59,714 nt of DNA, from positions 1-59,714 of the forward strand of contig JAUWQO010000005.1 in NCBI GenBank assembly GCA_030610995.1. The letters are read 5' to 3'. The DNA is from Desulfobacterales bacterium. Lineage in GTDB: Bacteria > Desulfobacterota > Desulfobacteria > Desulfobacterales > ETH-SRB1. The stretch's first letter is position 1. Each line of letters starts with the position of its first letter. Shown piece after piece: positions 40,380 through 51,166 of this stretch. The notes beneath the pieces were generated by a model that was given only the letters and a program-made list of their open reading frames with translations, was not told the origin of the DNA and searched no databases. A program made the position numbers and the translations under genes.

Positions 40380-42014
40380 TTGCATACATTTAACAACAAA
40401 AAAAATATAGGACGGTGGACGCAGGGAAAGACTGAACCTGAACTCGGAGATGATGCGGTTAAAAAAGCGATCCGCCGGGTTTCAGAACCTGTATTTCTGC
40501 TGAACATGGACGGCCGGCTTGCTGTAGGCAGGGGCGGAACAATTACTATCGGCGATTTAACGGAGGCATACCCGGGGGCTCATCCTCTTTGCGGATTTGC
40601 GCCGCCGTTCCATCCTGAAAATCTGGGCGATCCTTATTTCAAAAAAAGACACAATCTTCGCTACGCCTATATCGCCGGCGCCATGGCTAATGGAATCAGC
40701 TCTGTCAGAATGGTTCAAGAAACCGGCCGCGCACAAATGCTGGGATTTTTCGGCGCCGCGGGCCTTTCTTTGGATAAAATAGAGGCCGCAATCTACAGCC
40801 TTAAAGAACACAACTTGCCGTTTGGTTTTAATCTTATACACAGCCCCAACGAACCTGAACTCGAGGCCGAAGTTGTAAATCTCTACTTAAAGCATGGAAT
40901 AAGGCTCATCAGCGCCTCTGCATATCTTAACCTTACTCTGCCCCTTGTTTACTTCCGTGTGCATGGAATCCATAATGACCAAAGCGGCAATATAGTATGT
41001 CCAAACAGGATAATTGCTAAAGTATCACGGGTTGAGGTCGCTGGAAAATTCCTTTCACCTCCGCCGGAAAAACTTCTGGCCCAGCTTGTAGAAAGAAAAA
41101 TGATTACAACACAGGAAGCAGCCCTTGCAGCTTCGATCCCTATGGCCGAGGATCTGACGGCAGAAGCCGATTCCGGCGGCCATACAGACAACAAGCCGGC
41201 TATTACACTATTGCCTACCATGCTTGCACTCCGTAATGAAATCGCCAAAAAATACAAGTATTTAACTCCGCTTTGCGTGGGGCTTGGCGGAGGAATCGCA
41301 ACCCCTTATTCAACGGCCGCGGCATTTGCAATGGGCGCTGCCTATATTCTAACCGGCTCCATCAACCAATGCTGTATTGAAGCCGGCACATCGGAAACAG
41401 TTCGCAAAATGCTTTCAGAAGCCGGCCAGGCGGATGTAACCATGGCGCCGGCTGCGGATATGTTTGAAATGGGAGTAAAAGTTCAGGTATTAAAACGAGG
41501 AACCATGTTTCCTTTCCGCGCCTTGAAGCTTTACGATCTTTACAGCATACACGAAAGTTATGAAAGCATACCTGAAAAGCAAAGGCGGGTTCTGGAACAA
41601 GACTTTTTCCGTTGCAGTTTTGAAGAAAGCTGGAACCAGACAAAAGGCTTTTTCCTCAAACGTGATCCAAAACAGATCGAGCTGGCTGAAAAGAATCCTA
41701 AGCACAAGATGGCCCTTGTTTTTCGATCCTATCTGGGACAAAGTTCGACCTGGGCAACAACAGGAGATCCTTCACGAAAAATGGATTACCAGATTTGGTG
41801 CGGCCCTGCTATAGGCGCCTTTAATGAATGGGTAAAAGGATCATTACTCGAAAAAGCGGAAAACCGCAAAACAGTCGCGATTGCGATGAATCTTCTTTAT
41901 GGCGCCTCAGTTGCGACACGAGCCAACCTGCTTCGCAGCTATGGGGTAACACTACCGGCAGATGCCGGCAGCTTCTCTCCCATGGACCTTTCCAAAATAT
42001 ACAGGCTTCTATAA
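40380..42014 (+). CDS. pfaD: PfaD-family enoyl reductase (PUFA/polyketide biosynthesis)
   Basis: 544 aa; MVQETGRAQMLGFFGAAGLSLDKIEAAI, AEADSGGHTDNKPAITLLPTMLALRNEI, GGGIATPYSTAAAFAMGAAYILTGSINQCCIEAGTSE. Confidence 0.92.
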   Translation: MHTFNNKKNIGRWTQGKTEPELGDDAVKKAIRRVSEPVFLLNMDGRLAVGRGGTITIGDLTEAYPGAHPLCGFAPPFHPENLGDPYFKKRHNLRYAYIAGAMANGISSVRMVQETGRAQMLGFFGAAGLSLDKIEAAIYSLKEHNLPFGFNLIHSPNEPELEAEVVNLYLKHGIRLISASAYLNLTLPLVYFRVHGIHNDQSGNIVCPNRIIAKVSRVEVAGKFLSPPPEKLLAQLVERKMITTQEAALAASIPMAEDLTAEADSGGHTDNKPAITLLPTMLALRNEIAKKYKYLTPLCVGLGGGIATPYSTAAAFAMGAAYILTGSINQCCIEAGTSETVRKMLSEAGQADVTMAPAADMFEMGVKVQVLKRGTMFPFRALKLYDLYSIHESYESIPEKQRRVLEQDFFRCSFEESWNQTKGFFLKRDPKQIELAEKNPKHKMALVFRSYLGQSSTWATTGDPSRKMDYQIWCGPAIGAFNEWVKGSLLEKAENRKTVAIAMNLLYGASVATRANLLRSYGVTLPADAGSFSPMDLSKIYRLL

Positions 42015-42288
42015 CCGCTTTGGATTGATGTTTGATGATTGATGATTGATGGAATCGCTTCGCCCTGCCCGCCACCTGCCCGCAATGCCTCTATTTCGCA
42101 CGACTTAGTATTTCCGCTTTGTTCCTCTGTGGGCATAACGAATAAAATGAATAGGACATATTTTCAATGCATGGCAGGCGGGTCGCGAGCCATATTCAAT
42201 GCTCTTCGTCTTTTTGTTGCCTTGCTCAGGCGAGGCAGGCGGGTCTATCTTTTCAATCGACAATCATCAATCGACAATCATCAATCCT

Positions 42289-42855
42289 TCACCTATTTAG
42301 CCCCAGCCTTTCTAATAATTTATTGCGAACCCCTGTAATATTTAACATTTTAACCTTAATTGTATCCGGACCCGTCGCCTTCTTATCGGGTTGTTTAATC
42401 ATTGTTTCCACATAGAGCTCTTCACGCACCTGACACCCTTTGTAATCCACAGGCCTGTCAGAAATTATCCCCCTGGTTTTATAATAAAAATCGAGGTGTT
42501 CTACGGATAGGTTGTTTTCATAAATATAAATAATATATCTACAAATCACATTATTTATAATATCTGAAGTTTTTGAGTCCCCCTTATCAAGAAAATAAAA
42601 TCCATTATCCACAAGCCAGCCATGCAAATCTTTCAATATTTGCTTTGTCTCCGGAATTGTGAATTTCATATAAGCCACCAGATAGCCGCCAAGAAAGACT
42701 GTAAAAACGCTATCAGGAGTGTATTGCCTTGCATATCCGGATTGCATCCCGCCTAAAGGATCAGGAGGGAGAAATTCCCTTGACCACCTCTTCCACCTGG
42801 CAAGGTTTATTTCCAATTTCCTTGACAATTCTCTGTTTGTATAATATTTTATCAT
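42289..42855 (-). CDS. MerR-like HTH transcriptional regulator
   Basis: YTNRELSRKLEINLARWKRWSREFLPPDPLGGMQSGYARQYTPDSVFTVFLGGYLV. Confidence 0.65.
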   Translation of the reverse strand: MIKYYTNRELSRKLEINLARWKRWSREFLPPDPLGGMQSGYARQYTPDSVFTVFLGGYLVAYMKFTIPETKQILKDLHGWLVDNGFYFLDKGDSKTSDIINNVICRYIIYIYENNLSVEHLDFYYKTRGIISDRPVDYKGCQVREELYVETMIKQPDKKATGPDTIKVKMLNITGVRNKLLERLGLNR

Positions 42856-43282
42856 AATTCCTTCTTGATTAATTGTTATATCAATATAACAACTTTGTCA
42901 AGCTCTTGCAAATGTTTTTTTATGAATTATTATAATAATAATTTAGCCACAGATTCACCCCAGTACGATCATCCTGACCTACGGGGCAGGCACAGATGAA
43001 CTCAGATAGGTTTAAATACAAAGAAACCACTGAGGAAGGGGAATTATTGACGATTGAAAATTGACGATTGAAAATTTGTGGAATTGCTCCCGCCGTGCTC
43101 GCGCACCGTCGCGGCAGGTCGCTCTGTTTCTTTTTAAAAATTGATAGAATTCCTTCAATATTCAATCGACAATATTAAATTTTCAATATTATAATCCCTG
43201 TCTGCCGCAGGCAAGTTGGTGTCTTTGTGGCTAACCTATTGCAAATATAGTTATTTAAGTTTTGTAAAAAAAGGAATAATAA

Positions 43283-46200
43283 TTGAAACCAACTGAAAAT
43301 ATAAACAACCAAAATATTCCGATCGCCATTATCGGCATTGGATGCTTTTTCCCAAAATCTCCGGGATTAAAAGAATATTGGCGCTTAATATTTCAAGGCG
43401 AAGACGGCATAACCGAAGTTCCAAAATCACACTGGAATCCTGAAGATTACTTTAACAAAAATCCAAAAGAACCAGACCATGTTTACTGCAGACGGGGCGG
43501 TTTTCTTTCCCCTGTTTCATTTGACCCAACCGAATTCGGCATTCCTCCGTCTTCCATTGAAGCAACAGACACTTCACAGATTCTCAGCCTCATGGCCGCA
43601 AAAACAGCTCTTGATGACGCAGGTTACTGGAAAAACAAAAACTTCAACAGGGATAAAACAAGCGTAATATTAGGAATAACCGGAACCCAGGAGCTTGTTA
43701 TCCCACTGGGAGCAAGACTTGGATATCCAAAATGGCGCAAGGCTCTTCTTGATTCAGGAATCTCTGCTGAAAAGGCCCAAGAAATAATTGAGCGAATATC
43801 CGATTCATATGTATCGTGGCAGGAAAACTCCTTCCCAGGTCTTCTTGGGAATGTCGTGGCAGGAAGAATATGCAACCGACTCGACCTGGGGGGCACTAAC
43901 TGCGTGGTTGACGCTGCCTGCGCCAGCTCGATGAGCGCGATACACCTTGCGGTGATGGAACTCATGTCGGGCCGTTCAGACATGGCTCTCACCGGTGGAG
44001 TGGATACTTTAAACGATATCTTTATGCACATGTGCTTTTCCAAAACACATATCTTGTCTCCCACGGAAGACATCAGGCCTTTTTCAAGGGATGCGGACGG
44101 AACCGTGCTTGGAGAAGGGGTCGGGATAGTTATTCTTAAAAGACTCAAAGATGCCAAACAGGACGGCGACAAAATTTACGCTGTAATAAAGGGCGTTGGC
44201 TCGTCAAGCGACGGCAAATCGCAGAGCATATATGCGCCCAAGGCCGAAGGACAGGCAAAAGCGATTCGCGCGGCTTATATGAACGCTGGAATAGATCCTG
44301 CCACTGTCGGCCTGATCGAAGCTCACGGCACAGGCACCAAGGTCGGGGACATTGTAGAGTTTCAATCGCTATGCAAGGTCTTTGGCGAATCAAACAAAAA
44401 TAAAAACATATCATCCAATATTCTTAATTCCGGCAAGTGCGCTCTCGGATCAGTCAAGTCGATGATCGGCCACACCAAGGCTGCGGCCGGAGCAGCCGGT
44501 CTGATTAAGGCTGCGTTGTCTCTTTATCACAAGGCCCTGCCGCCGACATTAAAAGCCGATAACCCTGATCCGGAATTAAGGATAGATGAATCCCCTTTTT
44601 ATTTAAACACAAAAACCAGGCCATGGCTTTCAAAAAAGGGGCATCCGCGCCGCGCGGGTGTCAGCGCTTTTGGATTTGGCGGAAGTAATTTTCATATTCT
44701 TGTCGAAGAGCACAAGCCTAAAAAAAGAAATATCTCCTGGGATGGATCAATCGAAATCGTTGCCCTGTCCGCTTCAAGCAAAAACGGGCTTTTTAAACTC
44801 GTCGGCGCCATGAAAAACTCCATTGACAAAGGAATCTCAAATAAAGAGTTTACAAAAACAGCCGCTGATACCAGGACCGATTTTTCATTTAATGACAGGC
44901 ACAGGCTTTTGTTTGTCATCAAACAGACTCTTGATTCTTCCGCATACACATCCAGGCCTTTTGACGAGGCATTAAACGCGCTTAGCGCAAACAATCGGAA
45001 AGGGGCATGGAACCTGCAAAATATCTATTATGGAGGCCCTGATTATATCAACCCTGAAAACCGCGGTAAAATCGCATTTATGTTTCCAGGCCAGGGCAGT
45101 CAATATACGCAAATGGGACGCGACCTTGTTTGCTGCTTTCCGGAAGCCCTTGAGGTCATAGAAATTGCAAACAGCAAATATAACAATACCGGCTATCTGT
45201 CCGATTATATCTATCCTTTTCCGGCTCAAACAGATAAAGATGCTTTAAAAAACACGGATATCGCCCAGCCGGCCATCGGTGCGGTAAGCCTGGCAATGCT
45301 TAACATCCTTCAAGGATTCGGAATAAAGCCTGATGCCGCATGCGGACACAGCTATGGGGAACTGCCTGCCCTTTATGCCGCAGGATGGATGGACATCAAC
45401 ACTCTTTTTGACCTTTCAATCGCCCGCGGTAATTTAATGGCCTCGGCTGGACGCAATAAAGATGACAGCGGTACAATGCTGGCAGTAAAGGCGCCGATCA
45501 ACGAACTTGAGGACCTGATTAACGGCTCGGAAACAGGCGTAATCCTTGCCAATAGAAACAGTCCAAACCAGGGAGTTCTATCCGGTCCTGTTGAGTCAAT
45601 TGCCCTGGCGGACAAGATATGCAGACAAAAAGGGTTTAAAACAATAAAACTTTCCGTGTCCGCCGCTTTTCACAGCACCCTGGTAAAGGATGCCCAGAAG
45701 CCGTTTGCCCGGCAAGTGCAAAATGCAGATATTGTTCCATCAAAGGTGCCTGTCTTTTCCAATACAACCGGAATGCCGTACCCTGCCGATTCCGACAAGG
45801 CAAAGGAACTGCTTGGCAGACAAATCTTACGTCCGGTTAATTTTTTAAGCGAAATCGAAAATCTATTTAAAGCCGGTGTGCATACATTTGTGGAGATCGG
45901 CCCTAAATCGGTACTGACAGGTCTTGTTAAATCAATATTAATGGGACAAAATTTTCAGGCGGTTTCTATGGACAGCTCTTGCGGAAAAGGATCGGGAGTG
46001 ATGGATCTCGCTAAAACACTCAGCCTTTTAGCCTCTCTTGGTCATAATGTTAATTTAAACAGATGGGAAGATCCTGTCAGGGAAACGCAAAAACAGCTTA
46101 TGAGCATATCTGTTGCAGGAGCAAACTACAAGTCAAAGCCAAAACAAAGGGAAAAAACAACAAAAGATATTAAAAAGCTTACAACCGGAATACAGCCGCA

Positions 46201-47008
46201 AACTCAGACAAGTCAAAATACAGTTTCAACGCAAAACCACAATAAATCGGATAAAGCACAACAACCCGACCTGATTGCAGATGCTTTAAAAACGGTTCAG
46301 GAGGGGATGAAATCGATGCAGGCTCTTCAACTGCAAACTGCTGAAACTCATAAAAAATTTCTGGAAACCCAGTCAGAGGCAAGCCGCATGCTGCAAAATA
46401 TGATGGAAAATACCAGGCGCATGTCTGAAGCCTCCTTGGGACTTAAGCTGGAAACTGGAAACTGGAAATTGGAAACTGGAAGCCGGGAAGAAGCTGAAAG
46501 CTCAAAGCTGAAAGCTCAAAGCAAGTCGGAAGCTCAAATCTCAAAGCAGAAAGCTGGGAACCGAGAGTCAGAATCCGAAATCAACAATCAACAAGATGAG
46601 TCTGAGGTCGGAGGTCAGCAATCATCAACCATCAATCTTCAATCTTCAATCCGAAATAATATGCTCGAAGTAGTCAGCAGCCTCACAGGATATCCTGTTG
46701 AAATGCTCAACCTTGACATGGATATTGAAGCAGACCTTGGCATTGATTCCATAAAAAGGGTGGAAATACTTTCTACAATCGAAGAAAAAATGCCTGATCT
46801 GCCTTCTGTTTCACCTGAAATCATGGGCAAACTGAAAACGCTTGGCCAGATCGCAGAGTACTTGTGCAAAACCGCAAAACCTGATGCAAAACCCCAGGAT
46901 GCTGTGATAAAAGCTGAAAGCTCAAAGCAGAAAGCTGGGAACCGGGAGTCAGAATCCGAAATCAACAATCATCAATCATCAATCATCAATCATCAATCCA
47001 AAATAATA
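43283..47008 (+). CDS. PfaA-like PUFA/polyketide synthase, 5' part: KS-AT-ACP
   Basis: KS VDAACASSMSAIHLAV, EAHGTGTKVGD, IGHTKAAAGAAG; AT GHSYGELPALYAAG; ACP DLGIDSIKRVEIL. The ORF reads out of frame from about 46990 and stops at 47101. Confidence 0.93.
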
Positions 47009-47222
47009 TGCTCGAAGTGGTCAGCAGCCTCACAGGATATCCTGTTGAGATGCTTAATCTTGACATGGATATTGAAGCAGACCTCGGCATTGATTCCATA
47101 AAAAGGGTAGAAATACTTTCCACAATCGAAGAAAAAATGCCTGATCTGCCTTCTGTTTCACCTGAAATCATGGGCAGACTGAAAACGCTTGGCCAGATCA
47201 CAGAGTACTTGTGCAAAACTAC
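46650..47222 (+). repeat. Near-identical tandem duplication of linker + ACP domain
   Basis: 46662-46877 and 47008-47222 are nearly identical at DNA level (atgctcgaagt.gtcagcagcctcacaggatatcctgttga..., ending cagagtacttgtgcaaaac). Confidence 0.9.
46967..46999 (+). repeat. Heptanucleotide tandem repeat (caatcat)n at the frameshift between ACP1 and ACP2
   Basis: caatcat caatcat caatcat caatcat caatcc: four full units plus a partial, where frame 43283 gives way to frame 47008. Confidence 0.9.
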
Positions 47223-49791
47223 AACAATAGATGCGCATAAGCCACAGAAAATCGAGAAAAGTTCAAATAAAGTTGATAACGCAGCAGCTCCTGTGGATAA
47301 ACTTGTAAATACACCTGTAGATACAATAGATAGAAAAACAGTGTCAATGGTTGAGACGCCTCTTTCATATACCAAAAGGCTATCTATTCCGGATGGAAAA
47401 AAAGTCTATATCACAGAAGATAAAACCGGCCTTTCACAGGCAATTGCTGATGAACTGACATCATTTAATATAGATGCCGGCGTTGTTTCACTTAATACAC
47501 TAAAAAATAAAAAAAATCTGCCTTCTGCAGGAGGTCTTGTAATACTGCCAGAAAATAATCTAACAATTGCTTATCCGGCGAAAAAGATAAATGAAAGCTC
47601 ACAGGACGAGGCTTTCTTAAAAGATGCCTTTGCGGTTACAAGTCTGATTTCCCGGCAACTGATAGATTCGGCTGCACAAGGCGGAGCTGTGTTTGCGACA
47701 ATAACCAGTCTTGACGGAGCATTCGGCTTTAAGGGCAATGGAATGGCCAATCCTGTTATGGGAGGCCTCGCAGGTCTTGCAAAAACCGCTTCAATTGAAT
47801 GGGACCGCGTTAGATGCCATGCCATAGACATAGAGCCGGATTGGAAAGACAAAAAGGCAATTGCAAAAAACATTGCTGCTGAACTTTTAAATCCTGATCC
47901 ATCGGGTCCTGTTGAAACAGGCCTGAACCCTGACATGCGGCTTACATTGGAGCTTGTGTCTTCTCCTTATCCTCAAGACGCTATAGATATAGATCTTAAT
48001 CAGGATGACGTAGTTGTCATAACAGGAGGCGCCAGAGGCGTGACAGCAGCAGCGGCATACGCCCTTGCGAAACATGCAAAGCCTACGCTTGTTCTTCTTG
48101 GTCGCTCTCCACATCCCTCGCCGGAACCTGAATGGCTTGCTTCTGCCCATGATGAAGCGGCAATAAAAAAAGCCGTCCTCGAAAATGAATTAAGCAAAAA
48201 AGATGCCTCACCGGCCTTGTTGGAACAAATATTTAAAAAGCACATGGCAAATCGCGAAATTTCAGAAAGTATGCAAAAACTTAGAGAAACCGGCGCCACA
48301 GCGCTCTATTATTCGGTGGATGTCCGCGATTTTCACGCTGTCAATTCCGTTCTTGATGATGTTCGCTCGGCCCATGGACCGATAAAAGGGATTATACATG
48401 GAGCCGGAATTTTGGAAGACCGCCTTATAACAGACAAAACTATTGAGCAGTTTGAAAGGGTTTTCGACACAAAGGTTAATGGGCTCAAAGCGGTTCTTGA
48501 AGCTACTAAACAGGATCATCTTAAATATATTGTGCTTTTTTCATCAATAACCGCCCGCATTGGGAATAAAGGCCAGGCCGATTATGCCATGGCCAACGAA
48601 GTTTTAAACAAGACAGCGCAACAGGAGTCTATAAACCGGCCTGAATGCAAAGTCATATCCATCAACTGGGGACCATGGGATGGCGGCATGGTGTCGCCTG
48701 CCCTGAAACGGGAATTTGCGCGAAACAACATAAAGCTGATTCCAATCGATTCAGGACCTGTGTGTATGCTCCGCGAAATGATGGGGGATCAAGACTCTCC
48801 TGTGGAGGTTGTTGTAGGCGCAGAAATTCCTACTCAAAAAGACAAAGATGTTGCGAAAACGGCAAGTTTTGCCCTGAAACAGGTCTCATCGTTAAAGAAA
48901 AAAGATAAGCTTTCTTTAACAATCAAACGTGAAGTAGATGTTGATAGATATCCTGTCCTTGAATCACATATCCTTGGGGGAAAACCTGTAGTTCCTTTTG
49001 CGCTTGTAGCTGAATGGTTAGGGCATGGAGCGCTTCACGGGAATCCGGGTCTTTTCTTCCACGGTCTTGATGATATGCAGGCTTTAAAAGGCATCAGACT
49101 TGACCAGCAAAAAAAGATTATCAGGCTCATGGCAGGCAGACCTGTAAAGAAAGGCCATTTTTTTGAAGTCGATGTTGAAGTCAGGGATGGCGTAAAGGAT
49201 GGAATGGATATTGTTCACTACAGGGCAAAAGCTCTTTTGACAGATAGTTTTTCGCATCCGCCGCGTTTTGACAGGCTGAAAAAGATCGATTCAAGACCTT
49301 ACCCGATGAGTATAGAGGAGATATATGATAAAATCCTTTTTCAGGGCATTGAACTTCAGGGAATAAAGGAAATTACAGGGTATTCGTCAAACAGGATGGT
49401 AGCGCGGATTTCTGCCGCCCCTCTGCCGGCAAAGTGGATGGTCGAACCGTTAAGAAGCAGATGGATAGGGGATCCTCTTGTCCTCGACTCAGCGTTTCAA
49501 ATGGCAATATTATACTGCTTTAATGAGACAGGTCTTGTTTCGCTTCCGAACTATACATCTTCTTACCGTCAGTATCAAAAGGCTTTCCCGCTTGATGAAG
49601 TAACGGCAGTGCTTGAGGTAAAGAAGATGACAGACCATAAAATAACATGTGATTTTACATTCCTTGATAAGGATAATACAGTTGTGGCCCAATTAAGCGG
49701 CTATGAAGCTGTAATGGATACTTCGCTTCTCAAGGCATTTAAGCCTGATTCGGATCGTTCAATCGCCGCCTTTGCAAGACGTAGCGCATGA
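47008..49791 (+). CDS. PfaA-like synthase, 3' part: ACP-KR-DH-like; out of frame with the upstream ORF
   Basis: ACP DLGIDSIKRVEIL; KR VVITGGARGVTAAAAYALAKHAKPTLVLLGRSP, LFSSITARIGNKGQADYAMANEVL; C-term LGGKPVVPFALVAEWLGHGAL...YDKILFQGIELQGIKEI dehydratase-like. Confidence 0.9.
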   Translation: MLEVVSSLTGYPVEMLNLDMDIEADLGIDSIKRVEILSTIEEKMPDLPSVSPEIMGRLKTLGQITEYLCKTTTIDAHKPQKIEKSSNKVDNAAAPVDKLVNTPVDTIDRKTVSMVETPLSYTKRLSIPDGKKVYITEDKTGLSQAIADELTSFNIDAGVVSLNTLKNKKNLPSAGGLVILPENNLTIAYPAKKINESSQDEAFLKDAFAVTSLISRQLIDSAAQGGAVFATITSLDGAFGFKGNGMANPVMGGLAGLAKTASIEWDRVRCHAIDIEPDWKDKKAIAKNIAAELLNPDPSGPVETGLNPDMRLTLELVSSPYPQDAIDIDLNQDDVVVITGGARGVTAAAAYALAKHAKPTLVLLGRSPHPSPEPEWLASAHDEAAIKKAVLENELSKKDASPALLEQIFKKHMANREISESMQKLRETGATALYYSVDVRDFHAVNSVLDDVRSAHGPIKGIIHGAGILEDRLITDKTIEQFERVFDTKVNGLKAVLEATKQDHLKYIVLFSSITARIGNKGQADYAMANEVLNKTAQQESINRPECKVISINWGPWDGGMVSPALKREFARNNIKLIPIDSGPVCMLREMMGDQDSPVEVVVGAEIPTQKDKDVAKTASFALKQVSSLKKKDKLSLTIKREVDVDRYPVLESHILGGKPVVPFALVAEWLGHGALHGNPGLFFHGLDDMQALKGIRLDQQKKIIRLMAGRPVKKGHFFEVDVEVRDGVKDGMDIVHYRAKALLTDSFSHPPRFDRLKKIDSRPYPMSIEEIYDKILFQGIELQGIKEITGYSSNRMVARISAAPLPAKWMVEPLRSRWIGDPLVLDSAFQMAILYCFNETGLVSLPNYTSSYRQYQKAFPLDEVTAVLEVKKMTDHKITCDFTFLDKDNTVVAQLSGYEAVMDTSLLKAFKPDSDRSIAAFARRSA

Positions 49792-50394
49792 AAGCACTCT
49801 GCGCTTTACACGTAATAGCCCGGGGCTGTTGTGCATGTACATAAGGGATGAAGAATATCCTGCATCCATAAAATATTTTTCAAGAACATCAAAAAGAACC
49901 GGGCGATCCGGCCAGGTGAACATTTTTTTACGCTTATTAAGTTCATCCCATTTATCCCGGGCCAAAGGATTCTCTATAAAAACCTTTTTCTTCGCAGGGT
50001 CACACAGAAACATCTCGCAAACAATCGGTTTAAGCCGCCACAGACACCCTTTTTCGCCTAAATATATACACTTGAATCCGTTGTTCGGTTTTTTAAGAAC
50101 CGAAAGCAAAAGATCTATCTCCCTGTCTTGCGAGATCAAAGCATTGATAACCACGTCTGCAAAAAATGTAATGATTCCCTCACGTGAACAACAGGCGCTA
50201 AGCCGGCTGTTGTAACACTTTTGCGTACATACCCCGCTAAAATGGGTTGAGAGAAAGGAGCCTATCTCCTTGCGAAAGCTCAGATAGCCAGCAACATCGG
50301 ATTCGAGCTTTTGTCTTTCCGTTGAAGAAATGGTTGCAAGGCAGCGCCGAACCATATAAAGCGCATCTGACTGCTCTTTCTGATAAGAGTTCAT
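49759..50394 (-). CDS. YkgJ-family cysteine-cluster protein
   Basis: CTQKCYNSRLSACCSREGI...CIYLGEKGCLWRLKPIVCEMFLCDP; 3' end overlaps the convergent PKS ORF by 33 nt. Confidence 0.8.
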   Translation of the reverse strand: MNSYQKEQSDALYMVRRCLATISSTERQKLESDVAGYLSFRKEIGSFLSTHFSGVCTQKCYNSRLSACCSREGIITFFADVVINALISQDREIDLLLSVLKKPNNGFKCIYLGEKGCLWRLKPIVCEMFLCDPAKKKVFIENPLARDKWDELNKRKKMFTWPDRPVLFDVLEKYFMDAGYSSSLMYMHNSPGLLRVKRRVLSCATSCKGGD

Positions 50395-50435
50395 AATACT
50401 GACAAGCTCGTAAAAAGTCGATTTTTCGTTTGTTT

Positions 50436-50520
50436 GTCATTCCCGCGAAGGCGGGAATCCAGTAATTACAGGCTGTTGCCCCGCCGTGGCGGGGCTTCGC
50501 TTTGCTCGCAATGACGTGTT
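50436..50520. repeat. Dispersed-type palindromic repeats
   Basis: tcattcccgcgaaggcgggaatccag hairpin followed by ccccgccgtggcggggcttcgctttgctcgcaatgacg. Confidence 0.65.
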
Positions 50521-50556
50521 TTTTGACTTTTTACGCCGCCATCAATACTGACAATA

Positions 50557-50808
50557 TCATAATTTATGCCCGCAACAACTACCGGGCCCAGCGCAACCGG
50601 CATGCTCAGGGCTTGAGCCGCAGCAGGTGGTATCGCCATGTCCCGGCATCCTGGTTTGGGAAACCCCGGACATGGCTGAGTGCGCGGAAAGCAATTTGGT
50701 AAGGTTGCGGCTGCCGCACGACTGACACTGCGGCTGATCATCCGAACCCGCAATAAGAATTTCGCTTTGTTTTCCACAATCCAAACATAAATAATCAAAA
50801 AGTGGCAT
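50557..50808 (-). CDS. FmdB-type zinc-ribbon protein
   Basis: MPLFDYLCLDCGKQSEILIAGSDDQPQCQSCGSRNLTKLLS. Confidence 0.9.
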   Translation of the reverse strand: MPLFDYLCLDCGKQSEILIAGSDDQPQCQSCGSRNLTKLLSAHSAMSGVSQTRMPGHGDTTCCGSSPEHAGCAGPGSCCGHKL

Positions 50809-50872
50809 AGATATCCTCCTTTACTATTGACCTCGTCAAGTGGTCGAGTAGTTGTGAACAATTAACCCTTTA

Positions 50873-51127
50873 TTATTTCAAACTTTCTCCTTTCAACAAC
50901 GTGTCAAATTCAATCCCCGGCCCGATGCATCGCCATCCTTCTTTCTTCAACTGGGTTCCGGTTGCCTTAAAGTCAACACCTTCCAGCTCTTCCAAAACAC
51001 GAATCCGATCTGGTTCATCAACACGGAAGGAAACCGCCTTGCCTGCCTTTGTGAGCAGGATGTAGCGCCCGCTTGTATGCTGAAACACGCGCTGATTTTT
51101 TAACTTGTCCTTATTCTCTTTGGTCAT
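50873..51127 (-). CDS. Hypothetical protein
   Basis: 84-aa ORF with coding-like composition. Confidence 0.5.
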   Translation of the reverse strand: MTKENKDKLKNQRVFQHTSGRYILLTKAGKAVSFRVDEPDRIRVLEELEGVDFKATGTQLKKEGWRCIGPGIEFDTLLKGESLK

Positions 51128-51166
51128 CTATCTCTTCCCACCAGGGTTCCATCCGAGGGATTCCTT

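Noticed and set aside
46986-47375. Minus-strand ORF 129 aa and its twin at 46639-46968
   Set aside because: Antisense shadows of the duplicated ACP domains; their mutual similarity is explained by that duplication.
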